From contig CBDCGJ010000058.1 in assembly GCA_965216645.1 (NCBI GenBank), positions 36,202-100,201 of the forward strand: a DNA stretch of 64,000 nucleotides. The letters run 5' to 3'. This document shows, one piece after another, positions 7,522 to 15,848 of the stretch. The position numbers were made by a program, and so were the translations under genes. The notes under the pieces were generated by a model that was not told the origin of the DNA, ran no database searches, and saw only the letters and a list, made by a program, of their open reading frames with translations. The first letter of the stretch is position 1. Every line of letters begins with the position of its first letter. Source of the DNA: CBDCGJ01 sp965216645 (lineage in GTDB: Bacteria; Pseudomonadota; Alphaproteobacteria; GCA-2731375).

Positions 7522-9430
7522 GCCAACCGCGTTCGGCCAACGTCAATAGTTCCGGCACGACGAGGTTCGGATCAATCGGTGCCAAGGTTAGAGTTTCTAA
7601 ACTCATCATATCCCGTTCCCCGCCTTCGATCCCGGCGGCCGGACGCACGGCGACCAGATTTTCGATGCGGATGCCATAGGCACCGGTCTTGTAATATCCG
7701 GGTTCGTTGGAGACGATCATCCCCGGTTTCAGGGGCGTTTTGTTGTAGACTTTGGAGATGCTATGGGGCCCTTCATGGACGCCCAGATAGCATCCGACGC
7801 CATGTCCGGTGCCATGGTCGTAGTCCAGACCCGCGCGCCAAAGCTCCTGCCGAGCCAGAATGTCCAAATCGCCGCCGGTCGTCCCCTCGGGAAATACGGC
7901 GCGGGCAATGGCGATATGCCCCTTTAGAACGCGGGTGAAGCGATCCCGCATTTCGTCCGTCGGTTCGCCGATCGCGACGGTGCGGGTGATGTCGGTGGTG
8001 CCGTCCAGATATTGCGCGCCGCTGTCCACCAGATAAAGCTCGCCAAGCCCCAGGCGACGATTGGTATCCGGCGTTACCCGGTAATGGACAATCGCCCCGT
8101 TCGGGCCGGCGCCGGAAATCGTATCGAAACTGAGGTCGCGGAAATTCTCGCCGTCTCGCCGAAAGCCGCGCAATGTCTCGGCGGCTGTTATTTCGTCGAC
8201 CTCTCCGGCTTGCGCTGTTGTCGCCAACCAATGCAGGAAACGGGTTTCGGCGACCCCGTCGCGACGGTGCGCGCGGCGGATGCCGTCAAGCTCAGTGTCG
8301 TTCTTGCAGGCCTTGGGCAGTTTGCAGGGATCGACACCGTCGATCGGTTCGGCTCCCGCGTCCCGTAGTCGCTGGACTACGGCGCTGGCGACTACCGAGG
8401 TGTCGAGCTGTACCTGCTTGTCCGATGCGCCCAACGTGGTGAGAGCGTCGAGAAAATCGTCCTGAGGACGAACCGCGACCTGATTGCCTAAATGCCGTTC
8501 CACGTCCGGTGTTACCTTGCGGCGGTCGACAAAAAGATCGCATTGACCATCCTTATGCAGAAATGCGTAAGACAGTGGAAGCGGTGTACGAGCGACATCG
8601 CCACCGCGGATATTCAGGAGCCAGGCGATCGAATCCGGCGCGGTGATCACGGCCGTATCCACTTCCTGGTCCCGCAGCGTTTCCGCCAGACGCTGCCGCT
8701 TGGCGGCGGACGTTTCTCCCGCGAAAGCAAGGTCGTGCGGTTCGATGACGGATAAAGGCGGCGGCGGTTGGTCAGACCAGACCGCATCGACAGGATTGGT
8801 ATCGACAGAGATCAGCTCGGCCCCAACCTTGGTTACACTGGCCGCAACCTTATCGAGCCCGGTTGTCGTGAAGAGCCAGGGATCGTAGCCCAGTATATCG
8901 TCCGCGGATAAATGCTCGGTTAGCCAGTCTGTCAGCGGTTCGTCGCTGATATGGCGGCACTCATAGAGCGTGGTGTCGACCTGATCGCGAACCTGAAGGG
9001 TGTAGCGCCCGTCTGTGAAGATGGCGGCTCGATCGTCCAAGACTGCGACCAATCCCGCGGAGCCGGTGAAACCGGTCAGCCAGGCAATGCGACGCGCCCG
9101 CTGCGGCACATATTCGTTTTGATACTCATCTGCCATCGGAATGAGGCAGCCGCGCAGGCCCTGCCGGCTCAGTTCAGAGCGAAGCGCTGCCAGCCGCTCC
9201 GCAGATCGGCTGCGATCTTCGATATCCCGCTCGAATGCCATGCCCTGGCGTAGAAGTTCCGCGCGCAACGCGTTCTGAACCGTTCGGTCGGTTGCTGTCG
9301 CCAGCAGCCGGCTCAGATTTTCGAGGTTCTCCGGCACCGGTGCCGCAGCGATCGCGGGCAGGATTTCGGACAGATCGATCCCTTCCCTCACGCCGCCGGC
9401 GGCCTTCAACGCGGTCGACAATTCGGTCAT
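7427..9430 (-). CDS. aminopeptidase P family protein (M24B)
   Basis: This 667-residue metallopeptidase cleaves X-Pro bonds at peptide N-termini. Two creatinase N-domains (about residues 80-200 and 240-380) precede the pita-bread catalytic domain. The five dimetal ligands are visible: the two aspartates in YLVDSGAQYLDGTTDITRT, the histidine of GTGHGVGCYLGVHEGP, and glutamates in IVSNEPGYY and IRIENLVAV. The ATG at 9428-9430 follows AAGGAAG by a good distance, giving an N-terminal extension of about 65 residues before the usual family start near MAFERDIEDRSRS. The 3' end overlaps the convergent EamA gene. Confidence 0.92.
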   Translation of the reverse strand: MTELSTALKAAGGVREGIDLSEILPAIAAAPVPENLENLSRLLATATDRTVQNALRAELLRQGMAFERDIEDRSRSAERLAALRSELSRQGLRGCLIPMADEYQNEYVPQRARRIAWLTGFTGSAGLVAVLDDRAAIFTDGRYTLQVRDQVDTTLYECRHISDEPLTDWLTEHLSADDILGYDPWLFTTTGLDKVAASVTKVGAELISVDTNPVDAVWSDQPPPPLSVIEPHDLAFAGETSAAKRQRLAETLRDQEVDTAVITAPDSIAWLLNIRGGDVARTPLPLSYAFLHKDGQCDLFVDRRKVTPDVERHLGNQVAVRPQDDFLDALTTLGASDKQVQLDTSVVASAVVQRLRDAGAEPIDGVDPCKLPKACKNDTELDGIRRAHRRDGVAETRFLHWLATTAQAGEVDEITAAETLRGFRRDGENFRDLSFDTISGAGPNGAIVHYRVTPDTNRRLGLGELYLVDSGAQYLDGTTDITRTVAIGEPTDEMRDRFTRVLKGHIAIARAVFPEGTTGGDLDILARQELWRAGLDYDHGTGHGVGCYLGVHEGPHSISKVYNKTPLKPGMIVSNEPGYYKTGAYGIRIENLVAVRPAAGIEGGERDMMSLETLTLAPIDPNLVVPELLTLAERGWLNDYHARVRKALAPDLESGVADWLAEVTRPI

Positions 9431-9635
9431 TTACGGGCTTCCTTCGCAGTTGCTAACGATTAACGAAAAACTAACTCTAGCTTCCTATACCCCATGCGCT
9501 TTTTGCAATGCTGCGGTGCAAAAAAATCGGGGTTTCAGGCATTGTCTAACCGGCTTCCGAGTCCTAGATACAATCACAAGGACGCACCCTAGAAAACCCG
9601 TTTTTAGTAGACGGTCAGTAGATGGAGAAAGAAAG

Positions 9636-10076
9636 ATGTACTGGCAAGACAAGTATGTGGCGGAAAACACCCTGAACGCGAGCCGTTTCGATGTGACCGG
9701 CGCCCCTTTGTACCCGGCGTTCAATGCCGATCACTATGTTCGGCGGGCCCGTTACATGCAGAGCAAAGACGTGAGCAAGATGGTAAAAGGGTTTTTCAAG
9801 ACCCTTTCGCGGATGTCGAACGTCTTTGCCGATCGGGTCAAGGCCCGGCGTGCCTATGCCAATCTGATCCATGCCGATCCTCGTTTGCTGGAGGATATCG
9901 GTCTCGACCGCGCGCAATTGCGGACTGCCGTGGTCGGCGAACCGCGCGATAGCTTGCTGGCTCAGTTGGTCAAGGCGGCCAAGGAAGCCCACGAAGCGCA
10001 GACCAAGGTTTACACACCCGCGACCGTTGCCGCGGCGCCGTCTGCCAGCAACGACGATCATCGTCTGGCAGCCTAA
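9636..10076 (+). CDS. DUF1127 domain protein
   Basis: A 146-residue protein whose core RRAYANLIHADPRLLEDIGL (about residues 77-96) matches the DUF1127/YjiS pattern, a short arginine-rich helix pair seen in many small alphaproteobacterial proteins. The long N-terminal segment and the Ala-rich tail are extra to the short stand-alone forms. The start ATG at 9636 follows GGAG by eight bases; the frame is open upstream but lacks coding character there. A strong intrinsic terminator follows at 10160-10194, inside the opposite-strand prmA gene. DUF1127 proteins have been linked to RNA turnover and phosphate or carbon metabolism in some alphaproteobacteria; a role here is only inferred. Confidence 0.8.
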   Translation: MYWQDKYVAENTLNASRFDVTGAPLYPAFNADHYVRRARYMQSKDVSKMVKGFFKTLSRMSNVFADRVKARRAYANLIHADPRLLEDIGLDRAQLRTAVVGEPRDSLLAQLVKAAKEAHEAQTKVYTPATVAAAPSASNDDHRLAA

Positions 10077-10085
10077 CCTGTTCCC

Positions 10086-10940
10086 CTACGGCTTCCGCCA
10101 GCGTAATGTCGGCCAATCCCCCAATGTAACCTGGTCGACAGGCAGAAGCCCCCGTTCGCAAAAGGCCGACATTACGTCGGCCTTTTGTTTTTTTAGCAGG
10201 CCGGAAAGGATCAAATGACCTGACGGCCGCAATCGCGCGCAGATATCTGCGGACATTTGGATCAGCGGTTGCGCGAGAATATTCGCCGCGATGAGATCGA
10301 ATGCGCCGTCGAGGCCGGCAAGCCCGTCGCCGTGCCGGCAATCGATGCGGTCGCCGACACCGTTTTTGCGGGCATTGTCCTTTGCAGCCGACACAGAGAC
10401 CGGATCGATGTCACTGGCCAATATGGGACATGGCCACAAATTGGCCATGGCGATGGCAAGGACGCCGGTGCCAGTACCGAGATCGAGGGGGCATTGTATT
10501 TGCTCTTCCGACAACGCTTCCAACGATAGCAAGCAGCCGGTTGTGGTCTCGTGCTGGCCCGTGCCGAATGCGGGGCCCGCTTCGATCTCGATGGCAATCG
10601 CGTCGGTTGGCACGCGATCCGCATGATGGGCGCCATGGATAAAAAAACGTCCGGCTCGCACCGGTTCCAACCCGTCCAGCGAGAGCGTTACCCAGTCCTT
10701 GTCGGGAAGCGCGTCGAACGCCAAGGCTGGGGACTTGACAGCGGCCAATTTCGCGGCGATCGCCAATCTGGAAACAAGTTCTCGTTCGATCCCGGCCTCA
10801 TCGAATAGGGCGTCGATCAGCCAATCTTCCTGGCCTTTGATCTCGAAACTGGAAACCGATAGCGCGCCCTCCGACAACACGGGTTCGAAAATCGGGACCT
10901 GGGCTTTGGGAACCGTGATGGCGGCCCGCCATGTGGTCAT
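10086..10940 (-). CDS. prmA: ribosomal protein L11 methyltransferase
   Basis: PrmA trimethylates ribosomal protein L11 using S-adenosylmethionine. The 284-residue product shows AGPAFGTGQHETTTGCLLSL (about residues 117-136), the SAM-binding DLGTGTGVLAIAMANL, DIDPVSVSAAKDNARKNGV and the NILAQPL active-site block. The start codon overlaps the uvrD stop as TGATG, so translation is coupled to uvrD. The stretch coding LLKKQKADVMSAF near the C-terminus also forms the plus-strand terminator hairpin of the convergent DUF1127 gene. Confidence 0.94.
   Translation of the reverse strand: MTTWRAAITVPKAQVPIFEPVLSEGALSVSSFEIKGQEDWLIDALFDEAGIERELVSRLAIAAKLAAVKSPALAFDALPDKDWVTLSLDGLEPVRAGRFFIHGAHHADRVPTDAIAIEIEAGPAFGTGQHETTTGCLLSLEALSEEQIQCPLDLGTGTGVLAIAMANLWPCPILASDIDPVSVSAAKDNARKNGVGDRIDCRHGDGLAGLDGAFDLIAANILAQPLIQMSADICARLRPSGHLILSGLLKKQKADVMSAFCERGLLPVDQVTLGDWPTLRWRKP
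10160..10194 (+). terminator. intrinsic terminator of the DUF1127 transcript
   Basis: An 11-base-pair perfect stem (10160-10170 with 10176-10186), a five-base loop ATTAC, then G and seven T residues. It reads as a textbook rho-independent terminator only on the plus strand and lies 84 bases after the DUF1127 stop. It is entirely within the 3' coding part of the leftward prmA gene. Confidence 0.88.
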
Positions 10941-13213
10941 CAGGCGCTCTCGACGAAACTGTCGACGACTTTTTTCAGGCCGGCCTTCTCGAAATCGATT
11001 TCGAGCTTATTGCCGTCGATCTCGACAATTCGGCCGTAGCCGAACTTGATATGGAACACTCGCTCGCCAATGCTGCGGCTGGAGATGTCGGGATCGTTCG
11101 AAACCGTGAAGTCGGCCTGTCCTTCCGCGTAGCCCGGACCTGTGCGGCCGGCGTTGCCGCCCGGCAAGGCGCGGCCGCCATAGCTGAAGGCGCCGGGCGA
11201 GGTATCGAAATAGCCGGCGCCGGTGGAGAGCCCCGGATGCACATCATGCTCGACCTGATCTTCCGGTAGGTCGGCGATGAAGCGTGACGGCAGTGCCGCG
11301 ACCCAGCGATCGAACATCCGCCGGTTGGCGGCATAGCTGATGACGGCCCGCTGCTTCGCCCGGGTCAACCCGACATAGGCGAGGCGGCGTTCTTCCTCCA
11401 ATCCGGCATTGCCGGCCTCGTCCAACGCGCGCTGGTGGGGGAACAAGCCTTCCTCCCAGCCCGGTAGAAACACCGTGTCGAATTCGAGGCCTTTGGCGCC
11501 ATGCAAGGTCATTATGTTGACCGCGTCGTCGTCGACGGCCGTGTCCGTGTCCATGACCAGACTGACATGTTCCAGGAAGCCGGGTAGATCCGGGAATGGT
11601 TCCATGGCGTGCACCAGTTCCTTCAGATCTTCCAACCGGCCCGGCGCCGCCGGCGATTTGTCCAATTGCAGAGCTTGCGTGTAGCCGCTTTCATCCAGCA
11701 CGGTTTCCAGGATCTCCGTCTGCGGTAGATTGTCCATCAGACCCCGCCAGCGTTCGAAATTCTGCATCAACTCGGAAAGGCTCGCGCGGGCCCGCTTGGT
11801 CAATTCCTCGGTCTCGCAGAGCAGTTGCGCGGCCTTAGTCATGGGCATGTTCTGACCGCGGGCGGTTTGATGGATGGTCTGCACGGACTTGGCGCCGAGC
11901 GCACGTTTCGGCTTGTTGACAATGCGCTCGAACGCCAGATCGTCATCCGGCTGTACGATTACCCGGCAATAGGCGAGGGCGTCGCGGATATGGGCGCGTT
12001 CGTAGAACTTCGTGCCGCCGATCAATCGATAGGGCACGCCGATGGTGATCAGCCGCTCTTCAAATTCCCGGGTTTGGAAGGTGGCGCGAACCAGAATGGC
12101 CATATCGTTGAGGTTATGTTTGTGCCGCTGCAGGCTCTCGATCTCTTCGCAGATGATGCGGGCCTCCTCTTCACCGTCCCAGGTACCCTTGATGACGATG
12201 CGGTCGCCGCCGTTATGCTCGGTCCAAAGCGTTTTGGTATGGCGGTCTTCATTCTTCGCAATCAGGCCGGAAGCCGCCGCCAGGATCTCGGGGGTCGAAC
12301 GGTAATTCTGTTCCAGCCGGACGATCTTGGCGCCGGGAAAGTCCTTTTCGAACCGCAGGATATTGCCGACTTCGGCGCCGCGCCAGCTATAGATCGACTG
12401 ATCATCGTCGCCGACGCAGCAGATGTTTTTGTGCTTTTGAGCAATCAGGCGCAATAGGAGATATTGCACCACATTGGTGTCCTGATACTCGTCGACCAGC
12501 ACGTAGCGAAATTGTTCCTGATAGTGCTGCAATACATCCGCCTCCTTGGTGAACAAGGTTAGGCAATGCAGTAGCAGGTCGCCGAAATCCGCCGCGTTCA
12601 GGCTACGCAGCCGCGCCTGATAAAGCGCGTAAAGTTCCTTTCCACGACCGTGAGCGAAGGATTCGGCGTCTGAGACGGACAATTTGTCTGGCGTCAACCC
12701 TTTATCCTTCCAGCGGTCGATATAGGCGGCCAGCATACGCGGAGGCCAGCGTTTGACGTCGATTTCCGCCGCCTCGAGAATCTGCTTCATCAGGCGGAGC
12801 TGATCGTCGGTATCCAGAATGGTGAAGTTTGACTTCAAGCCGACCAGTTCGGCATGGCGGCGCAAAATTCGGACGCCGATCGAGTGGAACGTGCCGAGCC
12901 AAATACCTTCGACGGCACGCCCGACCATCTGCGCTACCCGTTCCTGCATCTCCCGCGCCGCCTTGTTGGTGAATGTCACGGCGAGGACCTGACTAGGAAA
13001 TGCACGGCGCGTATGGATGATATGGGCCAGCCGGGTGGTCAAGGCCCTGGTTTTGCCGGTACCGGCGCCGGCGAGGATCAAAACCGGTCCGTCGAGGGTT
13101 TCTGCCGCCTCGCGCTGGGGCGGGTTCAGGCTCTCAAGAAACGGCAGGGCGGCGCCGCCGGCACTGGTCGGCGCAACCTCTTCCGTTTGGGCTAGATCAA
13201 AGGGATCGGACAT
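10940..13213 (-). CDS. uvrD: UvrD/PcrA-type DNA helicase
   Basis: A superfamily 1A 3'-5' helicase for nucleotide-excision and mismatch repair. The 757-residue protein has the Walker A AGAGTGKTRALTTRLAHII (about residues 49-67), Walker B VDEYQDTN, DDDQSIYSWRGA, QNYRSTPEILAAA, TLHGAKGLEFDTVFLPGWEE and YVGLTRAKQRA in canonical order. The C-terminus (HIKFGYGRIVEIDGNKLEID) is the Tudor-like domain that contacts RNA polymerase. It is co-transcribed with prmA. Confidence 0.96.
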   Translation of the reverse strand: MSDPFDLAQTEEVAPTSAGGAALPFLESLNPPQREAAETLDGPVLILAGAGTGKTRALTTRLAHIIHTRRAFPSQVLAVTFTNKAAREMQERVAQMVGRAVEGIWLGTFHSIGVRILRRHAELVGLKSNFTILDTDDQLRLMKQILEAAEIDVKRWPPRMLAAYIDRWKDKGLTPDKLSVSDAESFAHGRGKELYALYQARLRSLNAADFGDLLLHCLTLFTKEADVLQHYQEQFRYVLVDEYQDTNVVQYLLLRLIAQKHKNICCVGDDDQSIYSWRGAEVGNILRFEKDFPGAKIVRLEQNYRSTPEILAAASGLIAKNEDRHTKTLWTEHNGGDRIVIKGTWDGEEEARIICEEIESLQRHKHNLNDMAILVRATFQTREFEERLITIGVPYRLIGGTKFYERAHIRDALAYCRVIVQPDDDLAFERIVNKPKRALGAKSVQTIHQTARGQNMPMTKAAQLLCETEELTKRARASLSELMQNFERWRGLMDNLPQTEILETVLDESGYTQALQLDKSPAAPGRLEDLKELVHAMEPFPDLPGFLEHVSLVMDTDTAVDDDAVNIMTLHGAKGLEFDTVFLPGWEEGLFPHQRALDEAGNAGLEEERRLAYVGLTRAKQRAVISYAANRRMFDRWVAALPSRFIADLPEDQVEHDVHPGLSTGAGYFDTSPGAFSYGGRALPGGNAGRTGPGYAEGQADFTVSNDPDISSRSIGERVFHIKFGYGRIVEIDGNKLEIDFEKAGLKKVVDSFVESA

Positions 13214-13270
13214 GGCGATTCTATACCACGACGGCGGCCGCTCTGGCAGATCGCAGTTCCGAATTTGGGA

Positions 13271-13795
13271 TCAAATTCGGTTCCGCTTCCCGCGCATTTT
13301 CAATTTCATGCCGACGATCTGATAAATATCCAAGCCAGTAATGGCGGCGATTTCAGCGAAGGGGATCGACGTCTCGCTAAGCAGTGCGCGGGCATGGGAT
13401 TCGGGATCACGCATTTTCGGGCGGAAGCTATAGACCCGCGCGCTCTGCCGTTTTGGCCGGCGCTCCGAGGCGTCGAGTCCACGCTCCCGTGCCGCCTCGA
13501 TGGCTTCCTCGCGCCGGCGTTTCTCCGCCTGCAGTGCTTGCTCCGACAGATGGGCGAAGCGACCGCTTTTTTTCGTATAAACCGTCCAAGGGTGAACCTG
13601 TGTCTGCGCAGACTCTTGCTTGCGTTGCGGTGGCGAATCGAGCGCGGCCTCGTCCAAGGACATGCCATAACGGCGTGCCAGACGCTCCGCCGCCGCCAGC
13701 GCATTACGGCGCTCGCCCTCGAAGGTGCTTTTCGCGGCCATTTCCAAAAGGCCGCGAAATCTCTGACGATCTTTTTCCGTAAATGGCCGCGCGAT
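13271..13795 (-). CDS. DUF2786 domain protein, possible non-canonical ATC start
   Basis: The N-terminal part matches DUF2786 (AAKSTFEGERRNALAAAERL then RRYGMSLDEA). The C-terminal half is basic with a helix-turn-helix-like segment (SETSIPFAEIAAITGLDIYQ). The first conventional start is TTG at 13745-13747 with no Shine-Dalgarno, yet the frame stays in family-like sequence upstream (ARPFTEKDRQRFRGLLEM). The only position with a good ribosome-binding site is an ATC at 13793-13795, seven bases after GGAG, which abuts the stop codon of the upstream FAD-oxidase gene. I annotate from the ATC, about 174 codons. DUF2786 has no established function. Confidence 0.7.
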   Translation of the reverse strand: MARPFTEKDRQRFRGLLEMAAKSTFEGERRNALAAAERLARRYGMSLDEAALDSPPQRKQESAQTQVHPWTVYTKKSGRFAHLSEQALQAEKRRREEAIEAARERGLDASERRPKRQSARVYSFRPKMRDPESHARALLSETSIPFAEIAAITGLDIYQIVGMKLKMRGKRNRI

Positions 13796-13806
13796 CGGTC
13801 TTCTCC

Positions 13807-15216
13807 CTAAGCCTCCACCGGAGGAATCATCTTGCCGGGGTTCATAATGTCCGTCGGGTCGATGGCCTGTTTAATTAGGCGCATCACGTCGACGGCGTCG
13901 CCATGTTCGTCCCGCATATATTTCATCTTACCGATGCCGATCCCGTGTTCGCCGGTCACCGTTCCTTCCATTGCGAGCGCGCGCTGCAACAGCCGGCTGT
14001 TCAATTCCTCGGCTTCCTTGATCTCTTTCTCGCTGGTGGGGTCGAGGACGAAGGCCAGATGAAAATTACCGTCGCCCACATGACCGACTAGAGGCGCGAT
14101 CAAGTCGGAGCCGTCCAGATCCTTTTTCGTCTCCAATATGCATTCGGCCAGGCGGGAGATCGGTACACAGACATCCGTCGCCCAGAGCTCCGCATTATTT
14201 CGAAGGGCTTTGGCGGCGTAGGCCGCGTCATGTCGGGCCTGCCATAGCTTGGTGCGCTCCTCCGCCACAGTGGTCCATTGGAACTCGCCGCCGCCGAATT
14301 CGTCGGCCAGTGCTTTGACCATCTGCACCTGCTCCTCGACGCCGGCTTCGGAGCCGTGGAACTCCAGGAACAAGGTCGGTTCGACGGGCAGGTCGAGATT
14401 GGAATACTTGTTTATGGCATCCAGCTGTACTTCATCCAAAAGCTCGATCCGGGCGATCGGAATACCGCTTTGGATGGTTAGTATCACCGTGTTCACCGCG
14501 CCTTCGAGATCCGAGAATGGCACCACGGCGGAGGAAATCGCCTCGGGAATTCCGTACAGCTTCAAGGTCAGTTCGGTAATGATGCCGAGGGTGCCCTCGG
14601 CGCCGACGAACAGCCGGGTCAAATCGTATCCGGCGGAGGACTTCTTGGCCCGCCGCGCCGTTTTGATCAAACGTCCGTCCGGCATGACCACGGTCAGCGA
14701 CAACACGTTTTCCCGCATGGTGCCATAACGAACCGCGTTGGTGCCGCTGGCTCGGGTCGATGCCATGCCGCCAAGCGAAGCGTCGGCGCCGGGATCAATA
14801 GGGAAGAACAGGCCGGTATCGCGCAGATACTCGTTCAGTTGTTTGCGGGTCACGCCGGGCTGGACCACGCAGTCGAGATCTTCCGCATGGACTTCCAGCA
14901 CTTGGTTCATATTGCTCATGTCGACGGAAATGCCGCCGCGAACCGCGTGAATATGACCTTCCAGACTGGTGCCGGTACCGAAGGCGATCACCGGGACATC
15001 GAGCCGGTGACAAATTTTTACGATCGCGACGACGTCGTCCGTGTCATTGGGGAAGACGACGGCGTCGGGCGCTTCTGTCGGTAGATAGGTCTCGCCATGA
15101 CCATGGCGTTCCCGCACAGCCATGGAGGTCACAACCCGATCTCCGATCAGGTCTTTCAGTTCCGCAATAGCCTGATCGACTCTATCGGCAGGCGGCGTTT
15201 CGGTGGCCAGAACCAT
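13807..15216 (-). CDS. FAD-binding oxidase, D-lactate dehydrogenase (cytochrome)/GlcD type
   Basis: The 469-residue flavoprotein oxidises a D-2-hydroxy acid, probably D-lactate, and passes electrons to a cytochrome or quinone. The PCMH-type FAD domain covers residues about 30-210 (VIAFGTGTSLEGHIHAVRGG, VQPGVTRKQLNEYLRDTGLF, DPGADASLGGMASTRASGTN). The C-terminal cap carries the metal-site HVGDGNFHLAF and GTVTGEHGIGIGKMKYM. The ATG at 15214-15216 follows GGGGA by six bases; the frame is open nine codons further. It is co-transcribed with the DUF2786 gene. D-lactate, glycolate and D-2-hydroxyglutarate enzymes cannot be separated with certainty by eye. Confidence 0.88.
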   Translation of the reverse strand: MVLATETPPADRVDQAIAELKDLIGDRVVTSMAVRERHGHGETYLPTEAPDAVVFPNDTDDVVAIVKICHRLDVPVIAFGTGTSLEGHIHAVRGGISVDMSNMNQVLEVHAEDLDCVVQPGVTRKQLNEYLRDTGLFFPIDPGADASLGGMASTRASGTNAVRYGTMRENVLSLTVVMPDGRLIKTARRAKKSSAGYDLTRLFVGAEGTLGIITELTLKLYGIPEAISSAVVPFSDLEGAVNTVILTIQSGIPIARIELLDEVQLDAINKYSNLDLPVEPTLFLEFHGSEAGVEEQVQMVKALADEFGGGEFQWTTVAEERTKLWQARHDAAYAAKALRNNAELWATDVCVPISRLAECILETKKDLDGSDLIAPLVGHVGDGNFHLAFVLDPTSEKEIKEAEELNSRLLQRALAMEGTVTGEHGIGIGKMKYMRDEHGDAVDVMRLIKQAIDPTDIMNPGKMIPPVEA

Positions 15217-15304
15217 CACTTTTCCCCGATTGCAGCTTTGCACCTATGTGAACGAACCATTATACAGATCGGCGTAGCGCTTGTATCGACAAAAGCTGTT
15301 GAAC

Positions 15305-15832
15305 ATGAACATGTTGACGACCGCCGTACCCCTGGACTTAGAGAATCCTAATCTGCAGGCCTGCCCGCTCGAAATTCATCGGGAGAAGGTTCAGCCGGAA
15401 TGGATCGACTATAACGGCCATATGAACGTGGCTTATTACGTTCTGGCATTCGATCATGCCACCGACCGAATGTTGGATTTACTCGATCTCGGCCTCGAAT
15501 ATGTGAAGCGGGAGAACAAATCCTTCTTCGTATTGGAAACTCATGTCGCCTATCTGCAGGAAGTGAAGCGCGGCGATCCGCTGCGGTTTACCGTGCAATT
15601 GCTCGATTACGATGCGAAGCGGCTGCATTACTTCCTCGAGATGGGTCATGCCGACGAGGGATTTTTGGCGGCGACGTCGGAAATCATCGGCGTACATGTC
15701 GACCTCGACCTGCGCCGCAGCGCGGCCATGCCGGCGATCGTGCAGAAGCGATTGGCCCTATTGGCGGCTGCGCAGAAAGGCTTGCCGGTCCCCGACAAGG
15801 CCGGCGCGTCAATCGGTATCCGCCGTAAGTAA
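15305..15832 (+). CDS. hotdog-fold thioesterase
   Basis: A 4HBT-type acyl-CoA thioesterase of about 175 residues. The signature VQPEWIDYNGHMNVAYYVLA holds the catalytic aspartate of the D-x-N-G-H-M-N motif, followed by FVLETHVAYLQEVKRGDPLR. The pattern is close to the betainyl-CoA thioesterases found in carnitine breakdown, but no other carnitine gene adjoins it, so the substrate is inferred only. Two ATGs (15305 and 15311) are equally plausible because no clear Shine-Dalgarno is seen. It diverges from the FAD-oxidase gene and runs into the ClC channel gene 16 bases later. Confidence 0.82.
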   Translation: MNMLTTAVPLDLENPNLQACPLEIHREKVQPEWIDYNGHMNVAYYVLAFDHATDRMLDLLDLGLEYVKRENKSFFVLETHVAYLQEVKRGDPLRFTVQLLDYDAKRLHYFLEMGHADEGFLAATSEIIGVHVDLDLRRSAAMPAIVQKRLALLAAAQKGLPVPDKAGASIGIRRK

Positions 15833-15848
15833 TCGAGCGGGCGGCGGC

